A stretch of 64,000 bases of DNA. It comes from Beta vulgaris subsp. vulgaris (lineage: Eukaryota; Streptophyta; Magnoliopsida; Caryophyllales; Amaranthaceae). The position numbers were made by a program, and so were the translations under genes. The stretch covers positions 15,200,150-15,264,149 of the forward strand of contig NC_079207.1 in NCBI RefSeq assembly GCF_026745355.1. The letters are read 5' to 3'. The notes under the pieces are model-generated. The model did not search any database. It saw nothing but the letters and a program-made list of their open reading frames with translations, and was not told where the DNA came from. This document shows positions 44,836-56,506 of this stretch, one piece after another. Within the stretch, counting starts at the first letter, position 1. Each line of letters starts with the position of its first letter.

Positions 44836-46990
44836 CTAGCCTTTTGTGCACGCGATGCGTGCGATGATATTTTTAGGCCTAATATTAAGTAGTAAACAAA
44901 CTGAAAATGTAAGTTAGTATTTAAATTCACCTCTATTTTGTGAATAAGATTTTTCCATGTTCTTTTTATGTTGTTATTCATTTTTGTGATTTTGAATAGT
45001 TTTTTGTTTATCAAGTCTTATATGCGCATGTTTTTTATAATCAGTATGATGTTCTTTACTAAATATCGTCATGTTCTTTTTTTTGGTTTTATTCATTTTT
45101 GTAATTTATAATAGTTTTTTATATGGATTTCAGTAATTTCTCTATGATCCCAAAATTGTAACCGAAAAGTACTCCCTCCGTTTCCTAAAGATCTTCCCAC
45201 TTACTGTTCCTACAGATACCAAGGAAAATCAAGTTGTGTGGGGCATGGTGTGAGTAAAGTAGGAGAGAGAAAGGGGTTAAGAAAATAAACAAATAAAAAG
45301 GGGTTAAAGTAGGAGAGAGAAAGGGAGTAAAATTGAATTAATAATGTAATGGCGGACCATATGATAGTGACATGAGAGGGTAAATAGGGAAATTTGTTTT
45401 GCCAAATAAGGAATAAAGCAAAAGAGGGAAGATCTTTTGGAAACACCCTTAGACGGAAAGAGGGAAGATCTTTAGGAAACGGTTTTTCCTTGTCTAACTT
45501 CTAAATTCTGATTTCACAAATTGATATTTAAGAATTTTCATCATTTTAATTTTTTCTCCTTTTCTAAATGTTCACACTTTGAGTTTCAATTATATTTGAA
45601 AGGAATTTTAAGTTTTTCATACACAATCTGATTTCGCATGAAATGGTCATTTTTAATTTTTCTCCTTTTCTAAATTTTAACACTTTGAGTTTCAATGATA
45701 AGTGAAATGAAATTTCAATTTTTTCATACACAATCTGATTTTGCATGAAATGGTTTTTGCAAATTAATGTAATTTTTTTCTGAAAATGAATTTTTGCAAA
45801 AGTTGTTCGCAAAAAAGTTTGATATTGTTTTGTTTTTCAAAATTTATTTCTGAACATGGATATTCTGCAAAAGTTTTGGGCAAAAATTTTATATTGGAAT
45901 TTTAAAAAAAGAACTAAATTTGTAACTTTTTCATCAGTGTCATAAATGAACCAAATTTCATTCACATCTTGTTTCATATTTTATATGAAAATGAATCAAA
46001 TTTAAGTCTAATTATATAAAAGCACTTTTCAGCTTATTGCTATTATCTCCATTTTTTCAACTATATAATAGTCGACTAATGTGAAATAACTTTGAAGATT
46101 AAAAGAATTATGTACCTATTTGAAAGTTCGCAAATCGTCGATGGACGAATGTGTGATATCACTGTCAAAATCTTATGTTTTTCTCAAATTTGTGTTTATA
46201 GGTAATTTTTGTGAGTATGTAATTGTGAATGATTATTAAGAACAATGATTTGTAAGTGAATTTTGTGAATGTTTTTGGATGTATTGACGTCCTAGTATAT
46301 TAGTTTTAGTTTGTAAGTTAATTTTTAGATTTTGTAAAGTATCCTGATCATTTGAGTGGTTTGCGTGATTTTTACAACGTGATTTTCTCAATTCTATGAG
46401 TGATTTGTAAAGTTTACTCATATAAGTGATTTCTGAGTGATTTTTGAAAATTAATTTCCGGTGGCTTTGTTTGACCACCATTTTGGTATTGAGATTCAAA
46501 GCATTTTATAGAAATAAAATAACGTTATTTATTCATTATTTATACTTATTAAAGTGTTTTTAAATACTATTTGATTGTATTTCAAAGAATCTTATCTCTA
46601 CAAAATGGAGGTGAACTTAAATACTAACTTGTTCTACAAAATAGAGGTGAACTTGAATACTAACTTGTATTTTCTTTTTGTTTACTACTTAGTAATAATT
46701 AGGCCTAAAAATGTCATCGCACGCATCGCGTGCATAAAAAGCTATGTATGTGTAGTCGTCAATGACAATAACATGAAACATATTTGTTGATCGGTGAAAG
46801 TAGAAGCTAATCAAGCAGGTATTTTATTTCTATAAAGTTATAATAAGAGGAAACTTTAATTTTCCTCATGTAAGCTAATCAAGCAGAAGCTAATCAAGCA
46901 GGTATTTTGTAATTTAGAAAGGAAAGGGGGGCAAAATAGTCAGTTCAAAAAAGGACGCCGTTGCTCCCCCCTTCCCTTATGTAATAGAGA
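44836..46990 (-). mobile_element. Non-autonomous Helitron, minus orientation
   Basis: On the minus strand it begins TCTCTATTACATAAGGGAAG (46990 downward), preceded by A. It ends near 44836 with the hairpin gcacgcatcgcgtgc, nine bases and CTAG. A TC start, a 3' hairpin and a CTRR end are Helitron hallmarks. It has no Rep or helicase frame. The interior is homologous to the plus-strand copy at 56507-58294, for example the catacacaatctgatttcgc and tcatacacaatctg blocks. A Stowaway-like MITE (45170-45489) is nested inside. A second copy of the 3' hairpin, in plus orientation (near 46705-46742), is a separate 3'-end fragment that makes an inverted pair with the left end. Confidence 0.65.
45170..45489. 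mobile_element. Stowaway-like MITE nested in the Helitron
   Basis: TA followed by ctccctccgtttcctaaaga at the left; the right arm reads gggaagatctttaggaaacg on the plus strand, the inverted match. A second, slightly diverged right-arm copy lies just inside (gggaagatcttttggaaaca near 45425). Confidence 0.55.
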
Positions 46991-47549
46991 TATATAAATA
47001 TAGATAGATGACATCCATTTTTTTTATAAAGCCTTTCTATTTCCATTTATTTTCATGATATCGTGGCATCTTCAATTAGATATTGGTGAAAGTTATAAAA
47101 GCTTGATATATTGGAACACCCATAATCCAAAGAAGTGAATTCCATGTAATAGTTAACTAACTTTGTTGCTTTAATGAATTATACTCATATCTCTTGGCAA
47201 CTTTAAATTATAAAATAAAATAGTCATAAACACACAACATCAAGCGGAAATTTAAATAGAATAGTACACAAATATAAGTTTATATTCTTTGACTTTATAA
47301 GGAGAAGAGACAAACAATAATGCAATACATAGGGTACTCAATCCTGCTGGACTGATGAACCCAAAAAAAGTACTATTACTTTCAAAGATTTATGTGATAG
47401 CTGAAAATACTTACGCATGAAAACACACATACAACATACAACAAAAGCGCATACACAGATTTAATGAAACGTACTACTCGTTTAAGATTTAGCTTTGTTT
47501 GCAAGGTTTAGAGGACGTAGGTCCTTTCATTTTTTTTTTTTTTTTCATA
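46991..47549. other. Intergenic stretch downstream of the second ankyrin gene
   Basis: No gene recognised. I looked on the minus strand for a PGG membrane exon (NIPGG motif) to complete the ankyrin gene and found none. A run of about 16 T lies at 47530-47545, just beyond the stop codon. Confidence 0.5.
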
Positions 47550-47947
47550 TCAAGCAACTCTCCTAGGAGTTACCCTGTTCTCATCTTCCACACTCATAGC
47601 ATAGTTTGCCCCCGGTAGCGTCATCAAGTACTGGAAAATCTCGCGATCGGCGGGTGCATCACAAGCTACGTGAAGCGGTGTTCGGCCTTTGCAGTCAGGA
47701 TTGAAAAACGATTCATCGCCGCGTTTTTCATGAAACATCTCTAAGATATTCAGATGGCGTCCTGCACATGCCTTGTGAATGGGGTAAGCCTTTGGATTAT
47801 CATCTAAAATTGTGGGATACTTCTTGAGGATGTAGCTAACTGTCTTCGTAAAACCTTTGTATGCAGCATAACATAGAGGAGTATAGTTTTCACGATTGTA
47901 AGACGTGTATAGTCTCGGTTCACGATCGAGTATTTGTCGTAGCGTTG
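47550..47947 (-). CDS. Ankyrin exon of the second gene
   Basis: The frame begins at the acceptor as (G)CA ACG CTA, giving ATLRQILDREPRL. The three repeats match positions 1-3 of the middle exon of the first gene (PIHKAC against PIHWAC). The stop TGA falls within the consensus TPLHLA of the following repeat. Directly after it the minus strand has a run of about 16 A. Confidence 0.7.
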
Positions 47948-48389
47948 CTGTGATTTCAACGAACAAACAGTCAACACAATAAGTATATATATGATGCCAG
48001 ATAGTTAAAATTCTTTAATCATTTTTTTGAGGGGAAAATTTCTTTAATCATAAATAGTAGATAATTGTCCGTGTATATATTAATTAGCCCTATAATAAGA
48101 TTGAGTACACTTCTCTATTGATTCAAGACCGGCCGGCGTTCAAATGATCTAAGCAGTTATATATGAAATAAAAGCCAAAAGAAATCCTTATTAGAACTTA
48201 TCTGAAAGATAATTCAGATGAAAACAAACCAATTGCTATGTCAAGATACTACTAGTACATTTCTTAGATACAAAAGGTCCCATGATCTTAATAGTCAAAC
48301 TTACTATGTTTTACAATGCATTATCATTTGGAGCAAGATGTATATAGACTTCGGCCCGGTTTGCACGAGTGTTTTAGGTAGTGCTTAGC

Positions 48390-49209
48390 CAGGGGCAGAT
48401 CTAGGATTTTAAATTTGGGGGTCCTAACAAAACCAATTAAATAAACAAAGATCTTAGTTCACAAATGAGGTGTTGAGTTTTGAGATAAGAACACCAAAAT
48501 TTTATAATATCCGAGTCATCTACTAGAGATACCTTTATTATATTTAAATTTCGATATTATCTCCACTTTTATTATAAATTGACTTTAACACTCATCAACA
48601 AACACAAACCATTGACATTCAGTTTATAATTAATCTATACAAATTTCCTAAATGTAAATAGAGATAAATCCAAAATCTTATATAATAACAATTATTGTTT
48701 ATTTGTAAATAAATCTTGGTCATACTCAGAATATGAATAGTGTATAAAAATAAATAGTTTCATTTATTTGAAAACTGAAGGAGGATTAATCATTTTATTA
48801 CAAAAATGAAAAAAAAGGTTAAATAAGAAGTAATACTAAGATAAAATGGGTATTACTCAAAATAATGAATTCCAAAATAAAAAAGTACTGAAATAGAAAA
48901 CATAAAGAGTAGAAAGTTATAAGTTTGAAAGAAAAAACAAGGAAAAAGTTAAAAGTTAAAAAAAGAAAAAAGAAAAAAGGAAAGAGGAGTGAGAATTGCT
49001 ACTAAAGGAATTCGATCTTGCGTTGAAAACTACCACATGAACTACCTATTGTTTGATGGTTAACCACTGGATCACCATCTGCTTTTTGAGAACAATTGCA
49101 TGAATATTTCTGTTAACCTATTTACTGCTTGACGTTTAAGAAAAAAAGGAAAACTGAAATTTTTTGGGGGGTCTTGGGCCACCCAGGACCCATAATAGAT
49201 TCGTCTATG
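48390..49209. mobile_element. Non-autonomous hAT-like element, 820 bp
   Basis: Lies in the intron of the second ankyrin gene. An 8-bp direct repeat TGCTTAGC flanks it (48382-48389 and 49210-49217). The left end cagggg-cagatctag and the inverted right end catagacgaatctat share an imperfect terminal inverted repeat. The 8-bp duplication and CA(G/T)RG-type ends fit the hAT superfamily. The interior is AT-rich with no transposase frame; the sub-ends ggggtcc / ggacccat also pair. Confidence 0.7.
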
Positions 49210-49726
49210 TGCTTAGCGGTGGACAAGATCAATTATGAGTATTTGGTAAAATAGTGGTTGTAGTAGCGTATAGCTGTTGGAGTGTATTATTGGTAGCGGT
49301 TATAGAACATCATTATAAGTAATTTATGAGATTTATGTGTAGCGATTAAATACTATATAATAGCATAAGGTAAAACTGTTAACTAATGTTTTTAATTTTT
49401 TTGTTTTATGGCAATTCATTAATTTTTCACTACGATAGCGAGGAAGTGATTTAAATAATTTATTTTAAAGACAAGTAAGATATAATTAATATTTCACAAT
49501 ATTCTATACTCCAAATTCCACAAACGTTTTATTTAAAATAGGTAATGCAAGTTTTTTGAGAGTCGAATATTATCTTAATTTTATACATTGCTTTGAGTAG
49601 ATTTTTTTAAGGGGATATTTATTTGAGTACTTAAAAAGTCGTATACACCTTTATTTCTATGTCTAAGTTCTTAGAAAAATAAATATGAATTTAACTATTG
49701 AACTAACTAATGAAATTGTTGTAGTT

Positions 49727-49980
49727 TACTTCCTCCATTTTGAAAATACTTAAAACAGTTTTACTTTTGCACCATTCGCCCACTCTTTTTTGACTGTGTC
49801 TTGTGAATTCTATGTAAGGCAAAATATAGTCTTGTGGGATCTTGTTAGACTTCTCTCAATATATTCTTTTATGATATCAACTTTTTATAATTTTTTACTT
49901 ATGAAACATTAGCTAGAGTTATTAATGGTTTAAAAATATCCATTGACAAGTGTGTCAAGTATTTTGAAAAAAAGGAAGTA
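49727..49980. mobile_element. Stowaway-type MITE, 254 bp
   Basis: TA flanks. The left end cttcctccattttgaaaata and right end, tattttgaaaaaaaggaag on the plus strand, are inverted matches. Sits in the intron of the second ankyrin gene. Confidence 0.65.
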
Positions 49981-50089
49981 TTTCATATATGAATAAATGT
50001 TACTTATTGTATTTTACAATTTCAATAACAATTTTTTGCCAACACTTCTATATTAGTTAAGCAGGGAGTGAGGAAATAACTCATATTAC

Positions 50090-50426
50090 CTTCATCCACA
50101 TTTGATCTGATGGCATTACGTAATTCTTTGGCTGCTCCGTCTAGAGAGACAGTTCTTGGACGACTTGATGATGCATTATTCTTTTGATCAAACTTGCGTA
50201 TCATATGTCCATCATGAGTCGTCATGGGATAGACGATTATGTTGGTATATATGTCCCGTGGGATTAGGGTACTTCCCATGGGGGTGATGTTCTTCAAGAT
50301 TGCTCGATCGTTACCGTGGAAAAATATAGTGGAGAGAGGCAAACCCATCATCTTCATCGTCTTCTCTTTTGCCTTCTCCATTTCTTTTTCACTGATCTTT
50401 GTGTTAGGAACATTTGGGTTGCCCAT
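50090..50426 (-). CDS. First exon of the second ankyrin gene
   Basis: The ATG at 50426 opens about 112 codons to the donor GAAG|GTAATATG. The protein starts polar and Lys-rich (SEKEMEKAKEKTMKMM), followed by a stretch with no family resemblance to me, then ASSSRPRTVSLDGAAKELRN leading into the ankyrin exon. In-phase splicing (337 nt leaves 1 base, exon 2 supplies 2) supports it as a real exon. Confidence 0.6.
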
Positions 50427-50510
50427 TTCTCAAGATGGCAGGGGATGGATCGATCAGTTTAATTAGCTAGTTATTGTGGAGTTGATGTGCTTCATGGGAT
50501 TCTGCAGGTG

Positions 50511-50523
50511 TATATATATAGAG
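50511..50523 (-). promoter_or_regulatory. Candidate TATA box of the second ankyrin gene
   Basis: The minus strand reads tctatatatatacac about 90 bp upstream of the start codon, a plausible plant TATA box position. No other evidence. Confidence 0.35.
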
Positions 50524-51225
50524 CAAGGGATCATAGCATATATAGAAGGTCGAAGAGAGCTAGAAATGTACAAGCAATTGCACCAGCAATGCGTGAACAT
50601 TATTAGACCTAATTTGTTGTATGTCCTATGTCAACTAAAGAGAGAAAAAAAAAGAAAAGTATGTCCAAATTTTCCAACTTACTTAATTTCATCGCTTATT
50701 TTAATTTATTATGACTTAGTTTATTGACTTAAGGGCTCAATATACCTCGCTCGTCTTTTGTTGCTAATTATAGATTCGTTTTAATTATTCTTTCAAAAAA
50801 TAATCATTTCGATTATTATGTAATTTAAAATATTATATTCACAACTTTACAAATATGAACCAGAGAAATGGTTAATGTTTGCCTAGAATATTTTAAAGAA
50901 GCAACAAAACATAACAAAAATAACTAGAGAGAGTAAAGAATTTGCATTACTCTATATAGTATATATATGAATATGAATATCTTAGAAAGTATGAAAATTT
51001 ATTGAGTTTGATTAAGTAAATCACATACTATTTGTTGTTAACTTTCACATTTCTATTAAGGAGTTAAAACTGACTTAACGTGAATAATTATTGGTGGATT
51101 CATTGAAATAAGACGAGTTGTTTATCTAAGAAAAACAATATGACAACAAAATATACATCCTACAAAGAATAATGTGAACAGTAAATAGATATTGAGATAA
51201 TACAATAATTTTTTATTATTTAACT
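50524..51225. other. Intergenic stretch
   Basis: AT-rich DNA upstream of the second ankyrin gene; nothing recognised. Confidence 0.5.
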
Positions 51226-51523
51226 ACTGCTTCTGTTCCACAAAATCTTCCTATGTGCATTTTACATGATCTCTGATCACAGTTTTAACCAATTAAGTTT
51301 TTATACAAATTTGAGCATATATATATTTTGATAATTTATTAGTAAAAAAAATTGAAAAGTAAATATAATGAAATTTTACGTTGAAACAATTCTAACAAGG
51401 TTTTAAAATATAATTTTGTTTCTTATACATAAATGACTAAGTACACATATGGTGAAATTTTTAAAAGTTTTCTGACTATATGAATAGTAAATGGAAGGAA
51501 CTTTATCGAATGGCCGGAGGGAT
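51226..51523. mobile_element. Possible diverged Stowaway-type MITE
   Basis: Left end ctgcttctgttccacaaaat and right end, on the minus strand, tatccctccggccattcgat, share position and the ...TTCC inner block but many mismatches. About 298 bp. Another orphan MITE-like start (tactcccttcgtccctaaat) lies at 51642. Confidence 0.4.
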
Positions 51524-51799
51524 AGATGACAAATGAATTATTTTTAAAATCATCTATATTTTGAGAAATACTCAAATGCACAAATATTATTGAAATTCAA
51601 ATTGCGTAGCAAAACTTATACTCTATTCATGCTTAGTATATATACTCCCTTCGTCCCTAAATAGAGTGTTCATTTCTTCTGGGCACAAGTTTTACGAATA
51701 AACCATGTGTAGGACCTTCATTGTATTAAATAATCATAATTAAATATAGAAATCAGTTAACTTTTATTTATGAATTATTTATAAACGAGAGAACGCCTT

Positions 51800-52445
51800 T
51801 AAATACCCAATTTTATACTTTTTTGATGCAACTCCGAAATAACCCCAAAATGACCGTGAAAGCCGTCATATATCCCTTTGAAGCCAATGATAGTTCTTAA
51901 ATTGACCTCCCATTTCCCAGGAGGCATCTCATGGCCTCTAGTGCCTGTGCCCCAAGAATATCATGAAGCGTGAATACCTTCAATTTTGGCGATTTTGGTG
52001 GCATTTTTGGAATTCTCTTGACCTGACCATATTTTTCTCTTAAAACCTTCCTACAGTAGCGTACATGACTTAGAAAGTATCCCAAGTGCTTGGGACCTTT
52101 TGTGTTGCGCCTAGAATTCCTCGAAACCATATTTATAATTTTCAAGTGAACCCACTAAAAGACCCCGAAATGTCATGAAAGCCGTTATATGCCCGTTTTA
52201 AGCCATATTGTTCTTATATTGGCGTTCCATGTCCTCATGAGGCATCTTATGGCATCGGAATCCCTCTAAATACCCAATTTTATACTTTTTCAGTGCAACC
52301 CCAAAATGGCTCCGAATAACCCCAAAATGACCATGAAGCTGTCATATATCCCTTTGAGACCATGATAGTTCTTAACTTGACCTCCTATTTCCCTAGAGTT
52401 ATCTCATGACCCCCACTTCCTATGTCTCAAGAATATTCGAAAGCG
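51800..52445. repeat. Degenerate direct repeats
   Basis: A unit containing taaatacccaattttatact, ccccaaaatgacc, gtcatatatccctttga and gatagttcttaa occurs at 51800-51970 and again at 52268-52440, with a third, more diverged copy at about 52153-52260. Spacing suggests an original period near 155-160 bp with an unrelated or decayed stretch between. Non-coding; family unknown. Confidence 0.55.
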
Positions 52446-52448
52446 TGT

Positions 52449-53880
52449 ATTTTTTTCGGTAAGTAATTATATTAAGCCCAAAAAACAAAACAACCTATAG
52501 GAAGCTAGGGAAAAAAATCAAGCAACCACAGCTCAACTGGACTTGCCCAGCCATTACAATCCTTCAATCCACTCTATATCACTATTTTTAACTTTCATGT
52601 TCATGATTTGTACAATTCTATGTTTGATCATATACTTAATGTCACTAATAGTTTTATCTACAGTCATGACCACTTGATCCCAGTAAGATGAATTACGATT
52701 TTTCCAAACCATATAAACAGTAGCTGCAAGGGCAGCAGTAGCCACCATTCTTCTAAATCTAGATCCTTTGTACCGATCCTTAAGCCATCTGCACATCTGG
52801 AGAAGTCCTTTACCACCCCATCTGACACCAAGCCAGCTTAGCACTCTAGTGATACATTGTTCACTAAAAACACACTCAAACATCAAGTTCTTGACTGTTT
52901 CAACATGTTTCTGGCATATAATACAAGCATCATCAACACATATATTCATAGTCTTAAGTATTTGCCTTGTTTTCGATCTGTCCTGTAATGCAAGCCACAT
53001 TATCATTCTGTGTTTTGGTATTGAGTATATCTACACCACACATACCTGCTCCACTGGTTATGCGCATCCATACCCAACAGTGCCTTGTATTGCTTTTTGA
53101 TGCTATACTGCCTAACATTCAGCCATTGAGTAGTATGAGTTTTATCATTCATTTCATTCTTTGCCATACACGCATATTTCTATCCCTAATTAGCGGTATT
53201 TGGAGCACTATAAGAACCCCAATGAGATGAACCAATATAAATGCCATTGACGCATTTCACCCAGAGATTATCTTTTTTCTGAGCAACACTCCAAGCTAAT
53301 TTACTCACAACAGTTATGTTCCATTTTTATGTCTCCCTAAAGCCCAATCTCCTTGTTGTTTTAGTCTTGCACAGATTTTCCCAGGACACATCTCCAACAT
53401 TGTTGTCATTGTGGTTTCCAGTCCACAAAAAACATCTGCAAATTGAATGAACTTCCTTTAGAACACTTTTAGGAATTATGAAAAGCTTCCCCTAGTATGT
53501 GTGCACACTCATCAGCATATTGTGAACCAGCCGACTCCTAGCAGCCATAGATAAATTTCTGGTACTCCACACCTTAATTTTGTTCACCATTTTATCAATA
53601 AGGCCTTGACACTCATGAGCCTTCAATTTCCTTGTGGATATGGAAACCCCAAGGTACTTAAAAGGAAGAGAACCCCTTTTAAAGCCACTCACCTCAGTAA
53701 CTCTCTGAATAATATCATCTTTCATGCCAGCAAAATATACTTCAGACTTTTGAGCATTTACTTCAAGGCCAGATGCATTAGAGAACATCTGAAAACCTTG
53801 CTTGAAGCATAATATAGATTGATCTAAAGTCCCCATGACAGAATAGCAACAAATCATCTGTAAAGCACAGATGAATGAGT
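52449..53880 (-). mobile_element. 5'-truncated L1-type LINE, minus orientation
   Basis: The 3' end is an A-run on the minus strand (T-run 52449-52456) preceded by gggcttaatataattactta. Upstream lie a reverse-transcriptase 3' part (53857-53492: NASGLEVNAQKSEVYFAG, LPFKYLGVSISTRKL, WSTRNLSMAARSRLVHNMLM) and a zf-RVT-type C-terminal region (53006-52554: CVDDACIICQKHVETVKNLM, then EC and a Trp-rich TVYMVWKNRNSSYW). Together they are the C-terminal third of plant L1 ORF2. The 53010-53490 part is decayed. Dead copy. Confidence 0.8.
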
Positions 53881-55420
53881 TTCAAATTTCGACATTTAGT
53901 TAGTAGTTTGGAAGAGCAGGTTGTTACATAATGTTCCAATTAAAAAATATTGAATGATGCATAATTAATTTACTAGACCCATCATAATAGAATTCTATTA
54001 TTATTCTAAAGACACACACTCTCTCCATATTATTCTTATAGGGTTCGTTTTATTATCTAAATTATTTTATTTTATTTGAAACTTGATGAAAATTATTGAA
54101 ATTGTGATACTTCTATTAAAAAAAATATATAATATAAATATGATTATAAAATTTGATATATGCTTGTTTACATCATTCTATGCAATTATTTATATATTTG
54201 CATTTATCTATTCGCTTCGTAGAGAAGTTGCAGCAAACAAATTGAAGGTTGAGCCTATAAGGTATTATTATTTAATACAATTATAAATTTGATATCCTAG
54301 ATACATGCATTCCTATTATCATCAAATTAACAGCATTTCATATTTGATAAATTTAGATTTAGATTATTAATTAGGTAATTTCAAATTAAGGTTAATGACT
54401 AATGGAATGAACCACATTCCGTTAGTCATTAAGGACATTCTAATGTATTTTTAAGAAATTCAAGGGTATATGGTGAATTACGAAAAAAGTAGTAGTATGA
54501 GAATAAAAAAATTTGTTAGAGATATATGGTGAAAAAAAGGATCATAATAAATGAATAAAAAGAAGGAAAAACTCACTACCTCCTATTTCCTTCTAGATCA
54601 AAACTATGGAGAATAAATATAATTTTGTTATTCATTGTTAGTTCCTCCTACCTGCTGGCCTACTACGACTATTACTGAAGATCAAATTCAGAATTCAGGA
54701 TATTTCATTGCTGTCACATTCGCAAATCGTAAAACTTTGTCCACTAAACAAAATTGAGAAATTGCTGTGAAAATCATCTGTGTTTGTGATGCAAATGTTT
54801 AAAGATAATTATAAGCAGATGACGAGGTCGAAAATGTCCGCATGGATGCAGGGCAGCCAAGCTGCGATGTAGATGAAATGCACTGGGTGTTTACTTAAAT
54901 ACTTGGCTGGTGTTTTCCTATTCATATAATTTATCCCGTATTTTACACTGGAGAAAATTTATCATTGACTAGAGATTTTGAAACTTATTTTATTTCAGCC
55001 TAATTTATTTAAGTCAAAGGTAGAAGATTAGCAGTAGCATGACATCATTGCAATATCCTTGGAAAATTCCTCCCAAGAAATCCTAACATTCAATCATTTT
55101 CAGCCGTAGCTTGTTAAAATTTGAAACTCTAGTAACTAATTACTGAAGGAGTCTTATTGGAAGCAAAATATATATGCTTGTATTGGAAATTAAATTCAGT
55201 TAGTTGCTCTTCTTTTGTGGAATAATTGCATTGGATATTATAGAGTTCAATACTACTAATGATATATCAAAATCAAAAAAAAAAAAAGAAGCTAATGATG
55301 ATATATCATATATGGCTTTCGATATTTTCATAATTTATAAATAGACCTTTTTTATTATAACCACTTTAGTCAATTTGAGAATAACCACCTTGTACTTTTT
55401 ATTATTCATATTACCACCGC
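53881..55420. other. Intergenic stretch
   Basis: AT-rich. 54600-54820 is similar to 58560-58790 (see findings). No gene, RNA or defined element seen otherwise. Confidence 0.5.
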
Positions 55421-55422
55421 GT

Positions 55423-55850
55423 TTTTTTTCTTGGTAAGTAAGTAAGTACATTGCTCTCAAAAAACATCATATACAACCTAAGCCCTTACACTAGGAAGGG
55501 ATGGAAATAAAACAGGCCACACAAGGCCAAGAAACACACTATACAACTTTACAAGTTTTCTTTCCACTCACAATCTCTAACACTCCATTTGTGGCAAAAC
55601 AAAAATGAGTTCTATGCTTTATTGTATTTTTAACATTGTTAACTGTACATTCTATTCTTCTCACTTTAGAATGCCAAAACGCCTCATTTCTTGCTTGCCA
55701 AACATGATATACAGCAGCTGTTAAAACATGCAACAAACATAAGTTGCTTCCTCGTTTTAGAACATGAGTATCTTCTTCTGATCCAATTGATCCACTGGAG
55801 GATATTCCTGCTTCTGAAAGCAATGTCAATCCATTCTAGGAGCACTAGTA
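55423..55850 (-). mobile_element. LINE 3'-end fragment, minus orientation
   Basis: T-run (A-run on minus) at 55423-55430 followed by ggtaagtaagtaagta, then a frame at 55829-55539 that reads LLHVLTAAVYHVWQARNEAF and NVKNTIKHRTHF, the C-terminal tail of the same L1-like family as at 52449-53880 (compare VYMVWKNRN and IKYMIKHR). Severely 5'-truncated. Confidence 0.7.
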
Positions 55851-55929
55851 GAATAATTGCTTATGGCTGCGGTTTTACCCATATGCAGCAATATATCACG
55901 TAAAAAGAAAAGAGAAAATATAAAATAAC

Positions 55930-56506
55930 CATATTGTTGCAGTTATTCAGTCTGTCCTATGCAGGTAGAGCCCAACTTATTCAGTCTATCCTGCTAAGTA
56001 TTCATTGTTATTGGGCCCAGATTTTTCTCCTTCCTTATTATTTAATTGGGAAAATCAATTCAGTTTGTAGGAAATTCTTATGGTATGGAAATGCAATTGG
56101 AGAGAAGTCAGGGAGTGTAAAGTGGGAAAATATTTGCAGTTATAAAAAAGGTGGTTTAGGTTTCAGGAACATAGTTGTTTGGAATAAAGCTGCTATTGGC
56201 AACCTCATTTGGCATATTGGTAGTAAGGAGGAATTATAGTTTAAATGGGTACACACTCTTTATGTTAAGGACAAAAATTAGTGGGATTTTCAAGCCTCAC
56301 CAGGTGCTAGTTGGGTCCTTAAGTATCTGAGTAAGGTAAAAAATGAATTGATTTAAGTTGGAATGACACAGTGGAGTGCTCACAATAGTTACTCAATTAA
56401 AAAGGTTCATGAACAATAAATGACACAGAGGCCAAACTCATATATCGATTATGTATCTCGATCTACAATGAAATTTCAAAGATTACTTGGATCTATCGAG
56501 GAGAGA
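55930..56506 (+). mobile_element. LINE reverse-transcriptase fragment, plus orientation
   Basis: The frame 55934-56239 reads LSYAGRAQLIQSILLSIHCY, then CRKFLWYGN and KKGGLGFRNIVVWNKAA, the conserved region C-terminal to the RT domain of plant L1 elements. The next 260 bp are decayed. It lies head to head with the minus-strand LINE fragment and ends where a Helitron begins (56507). Confidence 0.75.

Larger units (their letters stand above)
47550..50426 (-). pseudogene. Second ankyrin-repeat gene, truncated ACD6 relative
   Basis: Exon 1 is 50426-50090 and exon 2 is 47947-47550. Donor GAAG|GTAATATG and acceptor AATCACAG|CAACG join in phase, giving about 244 residues. Exon 1 (MGNPNVPNTKISEKEMEKAK) has no recognisable domain. 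Exon 2 carries three ankyrin repeats: NYTPLCYAAYKGFTKTVSYI, AYPIHKACAGRHLNILEMF, and GRTPLHVACDAPADREIFQY. It stops at ENRVTPRRVA, in the middle of the next repeat, and no PGG membrane exon follows. The repeats align with exon 2 of the ACD6-like gene at 3550-13283. It may be a decayed paralogue or a short soluble ankyrin protein; truncation favours the former. Confidence 0.65.

Noticed and set aside
48350..48381. Possible PIF/Harbinger-type end (cggcccggtttgcacgag)
   Set aside because: No inverted partner or 3-bp duplication could be found.
51897..52145. 82-codon minus-strand frame
   Set aside because: Lies over the degenerate repeat; no domain recognised and no splice support.
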